Shown: positions 1-12,121 of the stretch, one piece after another
Layout: each line of letters opens with the position of its first letter
How positions within the stretch are numbered: the stretch's first letter is position 1
NCBI RefSeq assembly: GCF_002733955.1
Contig: NZ_NVXQ01000009.1
Location: 124,001 to 188,000, forward strand
Origin: Hoeflea sp.
GTDB lineage: Bacteria > Pseudomonadota > Alphaproteobacteria > Rhizobiales > Rhizobiaceae
Direction of reading: 5' to 3'
DNA length: 64,000 nt
Made by a program: the position numbers and the translations under genes
The notes under the pieces: model-generated
The model's input: only the letters and a program-made list of their open reading frames with translations
Database searches by the model: none
Told to the model about the DNA's origin: nothing

Positions 1-2
1 AT

Positions 3-908
3 TTCTCCGCCGCCTTGCGTGGCGGGTTTGCGGTCCGGTTGCCTGCGGACCGGCGGCGCATTCGCTTTCACCTGGTGCGCGAAGGAGCGTGCGTGGTCAC
101 GGTACCGGAGCTTGAACAGGTGCGGCTGGGTGAGGGCGACCTGGTGCTGATCCCCGATGGGGCATCGCAAGTCCTCTCGTCCGAAACCTCGATTGCCGGT
201 GCAGTCGACCTCGCGGAGCTGTTGTCGCACTCGCCCCCCGTGGAGGGCATTCTGCACGTGGGCGAAGCCGGACCGGTGTGCCGGCTGCTGTGCGGGTTCC
301 TGTGCTTCGAAGAGGCGATCGACCACCCCCTGATTGCGAGCCTGCCGCCGATAATCGTTTTGCGACAGACGGACGCACCGGATTCATCCGCTATCGCGGC
401 AGCACTGGCCCTGCTGCGTGCGGAAACCGATGATGCCGGAGCCGGGCAGGCCCCGGTCCTGCAAAGGATCGTGGAAGTCCTCCTGATGCAGGTGGTGCGC
501 TCAAGCCTATCTGGTCACGCGATCTACTCGAACGGGTTTGCCCGGGCGCTGGCCGATCCGAGACTGTCCCGGGCCCTGTTGGCGATCCATTCCCGGATTG
601 ACGCAGACTGGAATCTCGACACACTTGCCGGGTGTGCCGGCATGTCCCGCTCGCGTTTTGCCGAGAGTTTCACCACGGCGGTCGGCCTGTCGCCCTTTGC
701 CTATTTGACAAGGTGGAGGATGATCAGGGCACGCGAACTGCTGGCGCAGCCGAACCTCGACATGGCCGAAGTCGCCGAGCGATGCGGGTACCGGTCGGTG
801 CCGGCCTTCGGCAGGCGCTTCGCTGCCATCTTCGGGATGGGGCCCGGCGAATGGCGCAGGCAGGCCCAGCCATACAGACAAATTGCAGGCCCGCCGCAGA
901 CAATTTGA
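3..908 (+). CDS. AraC-family transcriptional regulator, 5' end cut by the window edge
   Basis: The reading frame is open to base 3, so the true start lies outside the window; the first internal start-like codon is a TTG at 15. About 301 residues are visible. The N-terminal half is a cupin-like effector domain (motif VPELEQVRLGEGDLVLIPDG), and the last ~100 residues are a double helix-turn-helix AraC domain, with LDTLAGCAGMSRSRFAESF in the first HTH and MAEVAERCGYRSVPAFGRRF in the second. This layout matches AraC regulators with a cupin_6 N-terminus, which often control neighbouring oxidoreductase genes. The target is probably upstream, outside the window. The gene ends 164 bases before clpP and is unlikely to be co-regulated with it. 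Family call is secure; the ligand is unknown. Confidence 0.85.
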   Translation, partial: FSAALRGGFAVRLPADRRRIRFHLVREGACVVTVPELEQVRLGEGDLVLIPDGASQVLSSETSIAGAVDLAELLSHSPPVEGILHVGEAGPVCRLLCGFLCFEEAIDHPLIASLPPIIVLRQTDAPDSSAIAAALALLRAETDDAGAGQAPVLQRIVEVLLMQVVRSSLSGHAIYSNGFARALADPRLSRALLAIHSRIDADWNLDTLAGCAGMSRSRFAESFTTAVGLSPFAYLTRWRMIRARELLAQPNLDMAEVAERCGYRSVPAFGRRFAAIFGMGPGEWRRQAQPYRQIAGPPQTI

Positions 909-973
909 AAACCGTAACCTCAATTTAACACCCCTCGTCAACAACAGATCCAAGCTGTTTCGCCGCCTTGCGT

Positions 974-1003
974 CTTGAAGCGGCGGGGGGGCACACTCTA
1001 TGT
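974..1003 (+). promoter_or_regulatory. candidate sigma-32 (heat-shock) promoter of clpP
   Basis: CTTGAA at 974-979 is followed after 17 bases by TCTATGT at 997-1003. This resembles the alphaproteobacterial RpoH consensus CTTGAA-N16/17-CYTATNT, with one mismatch at the first base of the -10. The predicted start point is about 60 bases upstream of the clpP ATG. clpP is a known heat-shock gene in this group. Pattern-based only. Confidence 0.4.
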
Positions 1004-1072
1004 AGTGAGTTCAATGAGACTGATTCTGGGCAGGCCATGCCGTCTGCCGGGCCGTTTGACAAGGGAAGCGCA

Positions 1073-1699
1073 ATGAAAAATACAATCGATAACGCCATGG
1101 CCCTGGTGCCCATGGTTGTTGAGCAGACGAACCGCGGCGAACGGTCCTACGATATCTTTTCGCGGCTTCTCAAGGAGCGCATCATCTTCATCACCGGCCC
1201 GGTTGAAGATCACATGGCGACGCTCGTCTGCGCACAGCTTCTGTTTCTCGAAGCCGAGAACCCGAAGAAGGAAATCGCCATCTACATCAATTCGCCAGGC
1301 GGCGTGGTGACGGCAGGCATGGCGATCTACGACACAATGCAGTTCATCCGCCCGGCCGTATCCACCCTGTGCGTTGGTCAGGCAGCCTCCATGGGGTCGC
1401 TCCTGCTTGCAGCTGGCGAAAAGGGCATGCGTTTCGCAACGCCAAACGCCCGCATCATGGTGCACCAGCCATCCGGTGGGTTCCAGGGCCAGGCGTCCGA
1501 TATTGAGCGCCACGCCCAGGATATCATCAAGATGAAGCGCCGGCTCAACGACATCTATGTCACCCACACCGGCCAGGATTACGAAACGGTCGAGAAGACC
1601 CTCGACCGCGATCACTTCATGACAGCGGATGAGGCGCTCGGCTTCGGTCTGATCGATCGTGTCATCGACAAGCGCGAATATGTCGAAGACGATGCTTGA
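1073..1699 (+). CDS. clpP: ATP-dependent Clp protease proteolytic subunit ClpP
   Basis: 208 residues. Serine peptidase of family S14 that forms the tetradecameric proteolytic chamber working with ClpX or ClpA in the cytoplasm. The catalytic triad is visible: Ser106 in GQAASMGS, His131 in MVHQPSGG and Asp180 in LDRDHFM. The oligomer-gating region and the C-terminal handle are intact. I chose the ATG at 1073 because it follows AAGGGAAG at a good distance and gives the usual alphaproteobacterial N-terminus; the frame is open further upstream to 968 but that part is not ClpP-like. clpX follows 313 bases downstream, the common arrangement for co-functional but separately promoted clpP and clpX. 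A sigma-32-like promoter lies just upstream. Confidence 0.97.
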   Translation: MKNTIDNAMALVPMVVEQTNRGERSYDIFSRLLKERIIFITGPVEDHMATLVCAQLLFLEAENPKKEIAIYINSPGGVVTAGMAIYDTMQFIRPAVSTLCVGQAASMGSLLLAAGEKGMRFATPNARIMVHQPSGGFQGQASDIERHAQDIIKMKRRLNDIYVTHTGQDYETVEKTLDRDHFMTADEALGFGLIDRVIDKREYVEDDA

Positions 1700-2012
1700 T
1701 CTGCCTGTCAGGGGCTTTTGATCGAACCATGCATTGTTTTCCGGCCGATTGCGCTTCTCCTGCAACACGTTTGTGCGCGCACGGGGTGGCACAACTGCCG
1801 TGGAACGCTAATATAGGCGTTAAGTCTATGTTCAATTTATCTGGCGTAGCATTGCCAGAGTGACGGGGATTCGTTGCCACCGGCCACAGGAATGGTTACC
1901 TGACGGTCGGGTTTGTACCCCGAGATTGCCTGTAGGTTTGACGTTGCGGCGTCGGGCTGGTCAGGCGCCATACATCCGGGCTTGATGCCGGGATTGCGGG
2001 AAGGAAAGTGAA
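1700..2012 (+). other. clpP-clpX intergenic region, no gene seen
   Basis: 313 bases with no convincing ORF and no clear terminator for clpP. A short inverted repeat, AACGC at 1804-1808 and GCGTT at 1817-1821, encloses an AT-rich TAATATAG that could be part of a -10 region for clpX. The clpX Shine-Dalgarno GGAAGGAAAG ends 4 bases before its ATG. Nothing else is recognisable. Confidence 0.5.
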
Positions 2013-3293
2013 ATGAGCAAGGTCAGCGGCAGCAACGGCGGCGATTCCAAGAATACCCTTTATTGCTCTTTCTGCGGCAAGAGCCAGCATGAAGTGCGCA
2101 AACTCATTGCCGGTCCTACAGTGTTCATCTGCGATGAATGCGTGGAATTGTGCATGGACATCATCCGCGAGGAAAACAAGTCCTCGATGGTCAAGGCCAG
2201 CGATGGTGTGCCGACTCCGCAAGAGATCATTGCAACTCTCGACGAGTATGTGATTGGCCAGCACCAGGCCAAGAAGATCCTGTCCGTGGCGGTTCACAAC
2301 CATTACAAGCGGCTCAACCATTCGTCGAAGTCCGGTGAAGTCGAATTGGCCAAGTCCAACATTCTGCTTGTTGGTCCGACTGGCTGCGGCAAGACCTATC
2401 TGGCCCAGACACTGGCACGCATCATCGACGTGCCCTTCACCATGGCCGATGCCACGACTTTGACCGAAGCCGGTTACGTTGGTGAAGACGTCGAGAACAT
2501 CATTCTCAAGCTGCTGCAGTCGGCTGACTACAACGTCGAGCGCGCCCAGCGCGGGATTGTCTACATCGACGAGGTCGACAAGATCTCGCGCAAGTCGGAC
2601 AACCCGTCGATCACCCGTGACGTTTCGGGCGAGGGCGTCCAGCAGGCGCTTCTGAAGATCATGGAAGGCACGGTTGCGTCCGTGCCGCCGCAGGGTGGCC
2701 GCAAGCATCCGCAGCAGGAATTCCTGCAGGTCGACACCACCAACATCCTGTTTGTCTGCGGCGGCGCTTTTGCCGGCCTCGACAAGATCATCTCGGCCCG
2801 TGGCGAAAAGACCTCGATCGGTTTCGGCGCCAATGTCCGCGCCCAGGACGAGCGCCGTGTCGGTGCCGTGCTGCGTGAGCTCGAGCCGGAAGATCTGGTG
2901 AAATTCGGCCTGATTCCGGAATTCATCGGCCGTCTGCCGGTTCTCGCCACACTGGAAGATCTTGATGAGGATGCCCTGATCCAGATCCTTACCCAGCCGA
3001 AGAACGCCCTGGTCAAGCAGTATCAGCGTCTGTTCGAGATGGAAGAAGTCGAACTCACCTTCCACGAGTCGGCGCTGCAGGAAATTGCCAAGCGCGGCAT
3101 TATCCGGGCGACCGGCGCACGCGGATTGCGCTCGATCATGGAGAAGATCCTGCTCGACACCATGTTCGAACTGCCAACGCTGGAAGGGGTGCGTGAAGTC
3201 GTCATCTCCGACGAGGTTGTGACCGGGAATGCACGTCCGCTTTACATCTACGCCGAGCGGGACGACGACGCCAAGGATTCGGCCTCGGCATAA
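2013..3293 (+). CDS. clpX: ATP-dependent Clp protease ATP-binding subunit ClpX
   Basis: 426 residues, the usual length. AAA+ unfoldase that recognises substrates and feeds them to ClpP. The N-terminal zinc-binding domain has four cysteines at 18, 21, 40 and 43. Walker A is GPTGCGKT at 121-128 and Walker B ends in DE at 186-187. The arginine-finger and sensor regions ([18 protein letters not shown]) are conserved, and the IGFG loop that docks on ClpP is present in [10 protein letters not shown]. Start is supported by a strong Shine-Dalgarno. In alphaproteobacteria ClpXP degrades CtrA and other cell-cycle regulators, which links it to the DivK-PleD genes further along. A GC-rich hairpin follows the stop. 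Confidence 0.98.
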   Translation: MSKVSGSNGGDSKNTLYCSFCGKSQHEVRKLIAGPTVFICDECVELCMDIIREENKSSMVKASDGVPTPQEIIATLDEYVIGQHQAKKILSVAVHNHYKRLNHSSKSGEVELAKSNILLVGPTGCGKTYLAQTLARIIDVPFTMADATTLTEAGYVGEDVENIILKLLQSADYNVERAQRGIVYIDEVDKISRKSDNPSITRDVSGEGVQQALLKIMEGTVASVPPQGGRKHPQQEFLQVDTTNILFVCGGAFAGLDKIISARGEKTSIGFGANVRAQDERRVGAVLRELEPEDLVKFGLIPEFIGRLPVLATLEDLDEDALIQILTQPKNALVKQYQRLFEMEEVELTFHESALQEIAKRGIIRATGARGLRSIMEKILLDTMFELPTLEGVREVVISDEVVTGNARPLYIYAERDDDAKDSASA

Positions 3294-3327
3294 TCCGTCC
3301 GGTTTCCGGCTGATCCATAGCTTGTTT

Positions 3328-3351
3328 GAACGGGCCCATCGGGGCCCGTTC
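3328..3351 (+). terminator. hairpin downstream of clpX
   Basis: Perfect 10-bp stem GAACGGGCCC / GGGCCCGTTC around an ATCG loop, 34 bases after the clpX stop. There is no long U tract after it, so termination may be weak or assisted. Confidence 0.6.
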
Positions 3352-3473
3352 GTATGTCGGGGCCATACTCACATCGCTCGTCTCCGGCTCCGGTCGCCGA
3401 GGGATGTTGTATGGCGAACGAGATAGTGCATTATTTGCCTTCCATAGTCTGAAACATTCGAGGGGAGGCGAGT

Positions 3474-4667
3474 GTGACTGTCGGCTGCCGGGTGCGGATT
3501 TGCAGAGGCATTACGGCCACCCTTGCGGTCGCGCTGGTGTTGAGCCTGTCGCCTGTGATTGGACCGGTCGCGGCTGAACAAACATCTCTTGCAGCGCGCG
3601 AGACCCAGCGGCTGATTTCTCTCGCCCGTCCGCAGTTGAAGGATCCGGCCGGTTGGGCGGAAGATATCTTGTGGTCCTTGCGGATCTCCGGAATTCCACA
3701 CACCCCTGAAAATGTCTGCGCGCTGATTGCAACGGTCGATCAGGAATCGAATTTCAAGGCTAATCCGCCGGTCGAAGGGTTGGGGCGGCGAACGCTTGCC
3801 GCGTTGAATGCAAGACTGCAGGGGAGTGATTTCAAGTCGCTGGTACTGCGCAGTCTCTTTGCCGCTGACCCTTCCATCAAGAAAAACCTGGTCAGACGCC
3901 TGCGCAGCGCCCGAACCGAGCGCGACATCGACATTGCCTACAGGAAGCTGGTCAGTGAGGTTCTGACCATTGAAACCATCATCGAGCTCGACAGCAAATA
4001 TGGGCTTGGAGCGGCGCAATATCTGGAATCCCAAAACGAGATCACCACCATCGGCTCCATGCAGGTTTCGGTGGTCTCGGCGCTTGAGCACGAACGGCGC
4101 TACCTGGCCAGACCGCTCTATCTCGAGGATTTCTACCGGGTGCGGGATTTCCTCTACACCCGCCGCGGCGGGCTGTTGGCGGGCACGCGGCAACTTCTCG
4201 GCTACCAGAGCGGATACACGCAAAAACTCCACAGGTTTGCCGATTACAACGCCGGGCGCTACTCGAGCCGCAACGCTGCGTTCCAGTGGGTGGTCTCAGA
4301 ACTCGACGGCGCCGCCCTTGTTCTCGATGGCGACCTGCTGGCCTACCGGGGGCAGGTCGCCTCCACAGCGAAAAGCAAGACTGAGCTAGCGGTCATCCGC
4401 ATCGACAATCAGCTTGATCTCGGGCTGGGCCAACGCAGGATCCGCAAGGATCTGACCCGGGAGAAAGCGTTCGACTTCACCAGCACCACGACCTATGAAA
4501 GAATCTACGGCAGTTACCAGGCGAGATACGGGCGTGTTCCGCCCTTTGCACGCGTGCCGCAGATCGATCTTGAAAGCGTAAAGCTTGACCGGCCACTGAC
4601 CACCGAGTGGTTTGCACGGCGTGTCGAAGCTCGCTATCGCCGCTGCATGAAGCGAATTGGCACATAG
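3474..4667 (+). CDS. DUF1615 family secreted protein
   Basis: 397 residues from a GTG start preceded by GAGGGGAGG. The first ~35 residues form a signal peptide with a positive N-region, a hydrophobic core (TLAVALVLSLSPVIGPV) and a VAA-type cleavage site, so the protein is probably periplasmic; no lipobox is seen. The body matches DUF1615: a GWAEDI segment, PENVCALIATVDQESNF, a GSMQVSV stretch and a late FADYNAGRYSSRNAAFQ motif. QES and QVS motifs in this family recall lysozyme/lytic transglycosylase folds, so a role in peptidoglycan turnover is possible but unproven. It sits alone between clpX and lon, with its own spacers on both sides. Confidence 0.75.
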   Translation: MTVGCRVRICRGITATLAVALVLSLSPVIGPVAAEQTSLAARETQRLISLARPQLKDPAGWAEDILWSLRISGIPHTPENVCALIATVDQESNFKANPPVEGLGRRTLAALNARLQGSDFKSLVLRSLFAADPSIKKNLVRRLRSARTERDIDIAYRKLVSEVLTIETIIELDSKYGLGAAQYLESQNEITTIGSMQVSVVSALEHERRYLARPLYLEDFYRVRDFLYTRRGGLLAGTRQLLGYQSGYTQKLHRFADYNAGRYSSRNAAFQWVVSELDGAALVLDGDLLAYRGQVASTAKSKTELAVIRIDNQLDLGLGQRRIRKDLTREKAFDFTSTTTYERIYGSYQARYGRVPPFARVPQIDLESVKLDRPLTTEWFARRVEARYRRCMKRIGT

Positions 4668-4756
4668 GCAATTTGCGAAACTCCAGCTTCCCGCCACTTT
4701 CGTGGTCTATTATCCTCACGATTCGGTGAAGTGTTTAGTCGCCGTGTATGATCCGA

Positions 4757-4786
4757 CTTGAAACCTCGGCGCCGGTTCTCCAATTA
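4757..4786 (+). promoter_or_regulatory. candidate sigma-32 promoter of lon
   Basis: CTTGAA at 4757-4762, a 17-base spacer, then CCAATTA at 4780-4786. The -35 is perfect for the alphaproteobacterial RpoH consensus; the -10 has two mismatches. It would give a leader of about 100 bases before the lon ATG. lon is a classic heat-shock gene, which raises the prior. Confidence 0.35.
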
Positions 4787-4896
4787 GACTGGAAAGGGCT
4801 TTGCCCCCTACAAGGACGCAAATGGCGATTGCTGGATGACCCGGGATCGCGCCCCGCGTTGCCAATCGGTCTGTAAAGGCCACGAAAGGAAACAAT

Positions 4897-7329
4897 ATGC
4901 CGGACAAAAATGTGAGCGCATCACAGGCCCCTGAAGAGGCCGGTACCTATCCCGTTCTGCCGCTGCGCGATATCGTTGTCTTCCCGCACATGATCGTGCC
5001 GCTGTTTGTTGGTCGTGAAAAGTCGATCAAGGCACTTGAGGAAGTCATGGGATCCGACAAGCAGATCATGCTTGCCACCCAGATCAGCGCTGGTGATGAC
5101 GATCCGGAGCCTGCAGGCATTTACGAAATCGGCACAATCGCCAATGTGCTGCAGCTGCTGAAGCTGCCCGACGGCACCGTCAAGGTGCTCGTCGAAGGCC
5201 GTGCGCGCGCCGAGATCGTCGAGTACACCGACCGCGAAGATTACTACGAAGCTCGCGCTGTCGAGCTTGCGGAGCCCGAGGAAGACCCGGTCGAAATCGA
5301 GGCCCTGTCGCGTTCCGTGGTCTCCGAGTTCGAAAACTACGTCAAGCTCAACAAGAAGATTTCGCCGGAAGTGGTTGGTGCTGCCAGCCAGATCGACGAC
5401 TATTCGAAGCTGGCCGATACCGTCGCCTCGCACCTGTCGATCAAGATCCCCGAAAAGCAGGACATGCTGTCCACCGTCTCGGTCAAGGGCCGGCTGGAAA
5501 AGTCGCTCGGCTTCATGGAAGGCGAGATCTCGGTGCTGCAAGTCGAAAAGCGCATCCGCTCTCGCGTCAAGCGGCAGATGGAGAAGACCCAGCGCGAGTA
5601 TTACCTCAACGAGCAGATGAAGGCGATCCAGAAGGAGCTTGGCGACGGCGAGGACGGCCGCGACGAGATGGCCGAAATGGAAGCCCGCATTGCCAAGACC
5701 AAGCTTTCCAAGGAAGCCCGTGAAAAGGCCGATGCCGAGTTCAAGAAGCTCAAGCAGATGAGCCCGATGTCGGCCGAGGCCACCGTCGTGCGCAACTACC
5801 TCGACTGGCTGCTTGGCCTGCCCTGGGGCAAGAAGTCCCGCGTCAAGATTGACCTGAATGCTGCCGAGAAGGTGCTCGAGGTCGATCACTACGGTCTCGA
5901 GAAGGTCAAGGAGCGGATCATCGAGTATCTTGCGGTGCAGGCGCGCTCGTCCAAGATCAAGGGCCCGATCCTTTGCCTCGTCGGACCTCCCGGCGTCGGC
6001 AAGACCTCGCTCGCCAAGTCGATCGCCAAGGCGACCGGTCGTGAATATGTGCGCATGGCGCTGGGTGGCGTCCGTGACGAGGCCGAAATCCGCGGCCACC
6101 GCCGCACCTATATCGGCTCGATGCCCGGCAAGGTCGTCCAGTCGATGAAGAAGGCCAAGAAGACCAACCCGCTGTTCCTTCTCGACGAGATCGACAAGAT
6201 GGGCCAGGACTTCCGCGGTGATCCGTCGTCAGCGCTGCTCGAGGTGCTGGATCCGGAACAGAACTCGACCTTCATGGACCACTACCTCGAGGTTGAGTAC
6301 GATCTGTCCAACGTGATGTTCATCACCACGGCCAACACTCTCAACATTCCTGCGCCCCTTATGGACCGCATGGAAGTCATTCGCATCGCCGGCTACACCG
6401 AGGATGAGAAGCTTCAGATTGCCCGCCGGCACCTGCTGCCCAAGGCCGTGCGTGACCATGCGCTCAAGCCCGAGGAATTCGAGGTCACCGACGAAGCGCT
6501 GCTGCAGGTCATCCGTACCTACACCCGCGAAGCCGGTGTGCGTAACTTCGAGCGCGAACTGATGAAGCTGTCGCGCAAGGCCGTGACCGAGATCCTCAAG
6601 ACCGGCAATGCCAAGGTTTCGGTGGATGCGGACAACCTGTCCGACTATCTCGGCGTGCCGCGCTTCCGTTACGGCGAAGCCGAGTTTGACGATCAGGTCG
6701 GCGTTGTCACCGGACTGGCTTGGACTGAAGTGGGCGGCGAATTGCTGACCATCGAAGGTGTCATGATGCCCGGCAAGGGCAAGATGACGGTCACCGGCAA
6801 CCTGCGTGATGTGATGAAGGAATCGATCTCTGCGGCGGCATCCTATGTCCGCTCGCGGGCTGTCGATTTCGGCATCGAGCCGCCCTTGTTCGACAAGCGC
6901 GACATCCACGTCCACGTTCCCGAAGGGGCCACCCCCAAGGACGGCCCATCGGCCGGCGTCGGCATGGCCACCGCGATCGTCTCGATCATGACCGGCATTC
7001 CGGTGCGCCGCGATGTCGCCATGACCGGCGAGATCACCCTGCGTGGCCGGGTGCTGCCGATCGGCGGTCTCAAGGAGAAGCTGCTTGCAGCCCTGCGCGG
7101 CGGCATCAAGACCGTGATGATCCCGGAAGACAATGCCAAGGATCTCCCGGAGATTCCGGACAATGTCAAAAACGGGCTGGAAATCATCCCGGTCGCCAAG
7201 ATGGGTGATGTTCTGCGCCATGCGCTGGTGCGGATGCCCGAGGCCATCACCTGGGATCCCGAGGCCAAGCCTGAAGCGGCCATTGCCGCAGATGCCGGCG
7301 AAGAGGGTGGCGCCACCATTGCTCACTAG
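4897..7329 (+). CDS. lon: ATP-dependent protease La (Lon)
   Basis: 810 residues. Homo-hexameric AAA+ serine protease that degrades misfolded proteins and short-lived regulators. Order of domains: N-terminal LAN substrate-binding domain starting [16 protein letters not shown]+ module with Walker [10 protein letters not shown] and Walker [10 protein letters not shown]-terminal protease domain with catalytic Ser685 in PKDGPSAG and Lys728 in [10 protein letters not shown]. The Ser-Lys spacing of 43 equals that of E. coli Lon. Start ATG is preceded by AAAGGAAACAAT. In Caulobacter and rhizobia Lon degrades DnaA, CcrM and SciP, so this gene also touches the cell cycle. A strong hairpin closes the unit. 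Confidence 0.98.
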   Translation: MPDKNVSASQAPEEAGTYPVLPLRDIVVFPHMIVPLFVGREKSIKALEEVMGSDKQIMLATQISAGDDDPEPAGIYEIGTIANVLQLLKLPDGTVKVLVEGRARAEIVEYTDREDYYEARAVELAEPEEDPVEIEALSRSVVSEFENYVKLNKKISPEVVGAASQIDDYSKLADTVASHLSIKIPEKQDMLSTVSVKGRLEKSLGFMEGEISVLQVEKRIRSRVKRQMEKTQREYYLNEQMKAIQKELGDGEDGRDEMAEMEARIAKTKLSKEAREKADAEFKKLKQMSPMSAEATVVRNYLDWLLGLPWGKKSRVKIDLNAAEKVLEVDHYGLEKVKERIIEYLAVQARSSKIKGPILCLVGPPGVGKTSLAKSIAKATGREYVRMALGGVRDEAEIRGHRRTYIGSMPGKVVQSMKKAKKTNPLFLLDEIDKMGQDFRGDPSSALLEVLDPEQNSTFMDHYLEVEYDLSNVMFITTANTLNIPAPLMDRMEVIRIAGYTEDEKLQIARRHLLPKAVRDHALKPEEFEVTDEALLQVIRTYTREAGVRNFERELMKLSRKAVTEILKTGNAKVSVDADNLSDYLGVPRFRYGEAEFDDQVGVVTGLAWTEVGGELLTIEGVMMPGKGKMTVTGNLRDVMKESISAAASYVRSRAVDFGIEPPLFDKRDIHVHVPEGATPKDGPSAGVGMATAIVSIMTGIPVRRDVAMTGEITLRGRVLPIGGLKEKLLAALRGGIKTVMIPEDNAKDLPEIPDNVKNGLEIIPVAKMGDVLRHALVRMPEAITWDPEAKPEAAIAADAGEEGGATIAH

Positions 7330-7358
7330 CCTTCAGGCGTGATCGACATGCAATGCGA

Positions 7359-7385
7359 AACGGGCGGGAACAATTCCCGCCCGTT
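7359..7385 (+). terminator. terminator of lon
   Basis: A perfect 12-bp stem AACGGGCGGGAA / TTCCCGCCCGTT around a CAA loop, 30 bases after the lon stop. The U tract is short (the TT of the stem, then CTGCGTTT). Confidence 0.75.
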
Positions 7386-7622
7386 CTGCGTTTGAGGGCG
7401 TGCGGCGAGGCGGGGGACTGTTTCGAATCCAAACAGGTTCGAAGCGTTCCACCGGAATTCCTTAACTTTCTTGGCTTCCGATGGCCGGCGAGACGCAAAT
7501 TGCCTGTGAAAAGCCTTTATAAAGCGCGGGTTTCCGGGGAGTTTGGTTGCGCGGGACAGATAGATGCGTAGGATCACCGCATCGAACGAAATGAGTCGAC
7601 ATAACGCCAGAAAGGGACGGAA

Positions 7623-7895
7623 ATGAACAAGAATGAACTCGTGGCCGCAGTGGCCGAGAAATCGGGCCTGAGCAAGGGTGATGCAACTTCGGCTGTTGAA
7701 GCCGTTTTCGAAACCATCACCGGTGAGCTCAAGAATGGCGGCGACGTCCGTCTGATCGGCTTCGGCAACTTTACCGTTTCGCGTCGCGAAGCTTCGAAGG
7801 GCCGCAACCCGCAGACCGGCAAGGAAGTTGATATTCCTGCACGCAACGTGCCGAAGTTCTCGGCCGGCAAGGGCCTCAAGGACGCTTGCAACTAA
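7623..7895 (+). CDS. hupB: DNA-binding protein HU-beta
   Basis: 90 residues, the standard HU length. Histone-like nucleoid protein that binds and bends DNA as a dimer. The N-terminal helical part MNKNELVAAVAEKSGL and the DNA-binding arm with GRNPQTGKEVDIPARNVPKF are canonical. It is preceded by AAAGGGACGGAA and followed by a very strong intrinsic terminator, so it is a monocistronic unit. Its own promoter should lie in the 293-base gap after lon; CTTTATAAAG at 7515-7524 is a candidate -10 region, but no good -35 partner was found. Confidence 0.97.
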   Translation: MNKNELVAAVAEKSGLSKGDATSAVEAVFETITGELKNGGDVRLIGFGNFTVSRREASKGRNPQTGKEVDIPARNVPKFSAGKGLKDACN

Positions 7896-7922
7896 GCCAC
7901 ATTTTCTTGATTGCATGACGAC

Positions 7923-7951
7923 AAGCCCGGGCGCCAGCGCCCGGGCTTTTT
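7923..7951 (+). terminator. intrinsic terminator of hupB
   Basis: 11-bp perfect stem AAGCCCGGGCG / CGCCCGGGCTT with a CCAG loop, running into TTTTT. Located 28 bases after the hupB stop; it insulates the SOS-controlled unit that follows. Confidence 0.92.
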
Positions 7952-8083
7952 CGTTGATGGGACCGGTTTTGGCTTGGCGTCTGGTCCTGATGGCCTGGCG
8001 CGACTGGTTGAGCGGGCTCGGGCGGGTTTGGTGCCGGTGTGGGACGGGCAGGGGCGTGCTGCAATTATTTGACATAAATGCGC

Positions 8084-8112
8084 TTGACGATAGAACAAAT
8101 ATAGAACAATAT
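8084..8112 (+). promoter_or_regulatory. LexA-repressed promoter of the 28-residue peptide gene
   Basis: -35 TTGACG at 8084-8089, a 17-base spacer, -10 CAATAT at 8107-8112. Inside the spacer, at 8093-8107, lies GAACAAATATAGAAC, that is GAAC-N7-GAAC. This is the reverse complement of GTTC-N7-GTTC, the direct-repeat LexA operator of Alphaproteobacteria. An operator between -35 and -10 is the standard placement for repression. A second TTGACA is seen at 8069-8074 but pairs with a poorer -10. The same motif occurs upstream of dinB at 14747-14761. Confidence 0.85.
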
Positions 8113-8144
8113 AAAAACATAAAGGGAATTCAAAGGAGTTGATC

Positions 8145-8231
8145 ATGACCGCATTTGCCCGTGACATTGCCGCTTTCGTTTCCATGTCTCTCTTCGTGGC
8201 CTGCTTCGCCGTTCTCGCGATGGCGTTCTGA
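8145..8231 (+). CDS. 28-residue single-helix membrane peptide, predicted SOS-induced
   Basis: The frame starts MTAFARDIAAF and ends VACFAVLAMAF. It has 28 codons, too short for most gene finders. AAAGGAG at 8132-8138 lies 6 bases before the ATG, one of the strongest Shine-Dalgarno sequences in the window. Residues 8-28 are almost all hydrophobic and form one membrane helix; Arg6 and Asp7 are the only charges, so an N-in topology is likely. Codons favour C or G in the third position like neighbouring genes. Control by a LexA box suggests production after DNA damage. Small SOS membrane proteins known elsewhere include the division inhibitor SidA (29 residues, Caulobacter) and the toxin TisB (E. 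coli); I see no sequence identity with either, only size, topology and control. A weak hairpin (CAAGA/TCTTG, 8235-8247) follows. Function is inferred. Confidence 0.72.
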   Translation: MTAFARDIAAFVSMSLFVACFAVLAMAF

Positions 8232-8502
8232 TTTCAAGAATCTCTTGCAAGTTTTCATGTCGCCGGTTGCGGCGCCATGCAGCATCCCAAGCCTGGCTGC
8301 GCAGCCATCCAGCGGCCTCGTACGCCTGACCGGGCAACCTGTCCGGGGACGTGCCGCGACGGCCTGAAAAGAAGCCGTGTCTCTTTGCTGATTTCGTAGC
8401 CTGCGCTCTGGACTTTGCTGTCCGGGTCTTCACAATTGGCGTTTGAGTCTAGGGCCGCACCGGCACGGTGCCGTGCAGCGGACCGGACGGCAGAGGGCAT
8501 CA

Positions 8503-12069
<3,567 letters not shown>

Positions 12070-12121
12070 GCGGCAATGTGACCGCCACAGCGGCGTGGCA
12101 TTTTGCCGTATCCGGGGCGGC

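Noticed and set aside
1785..1800. TGGCAC-like sequence upstream of clpX as a sigma-54 promoter
   Set aside because: The GG and GC elements are 7 apart instead of 10.
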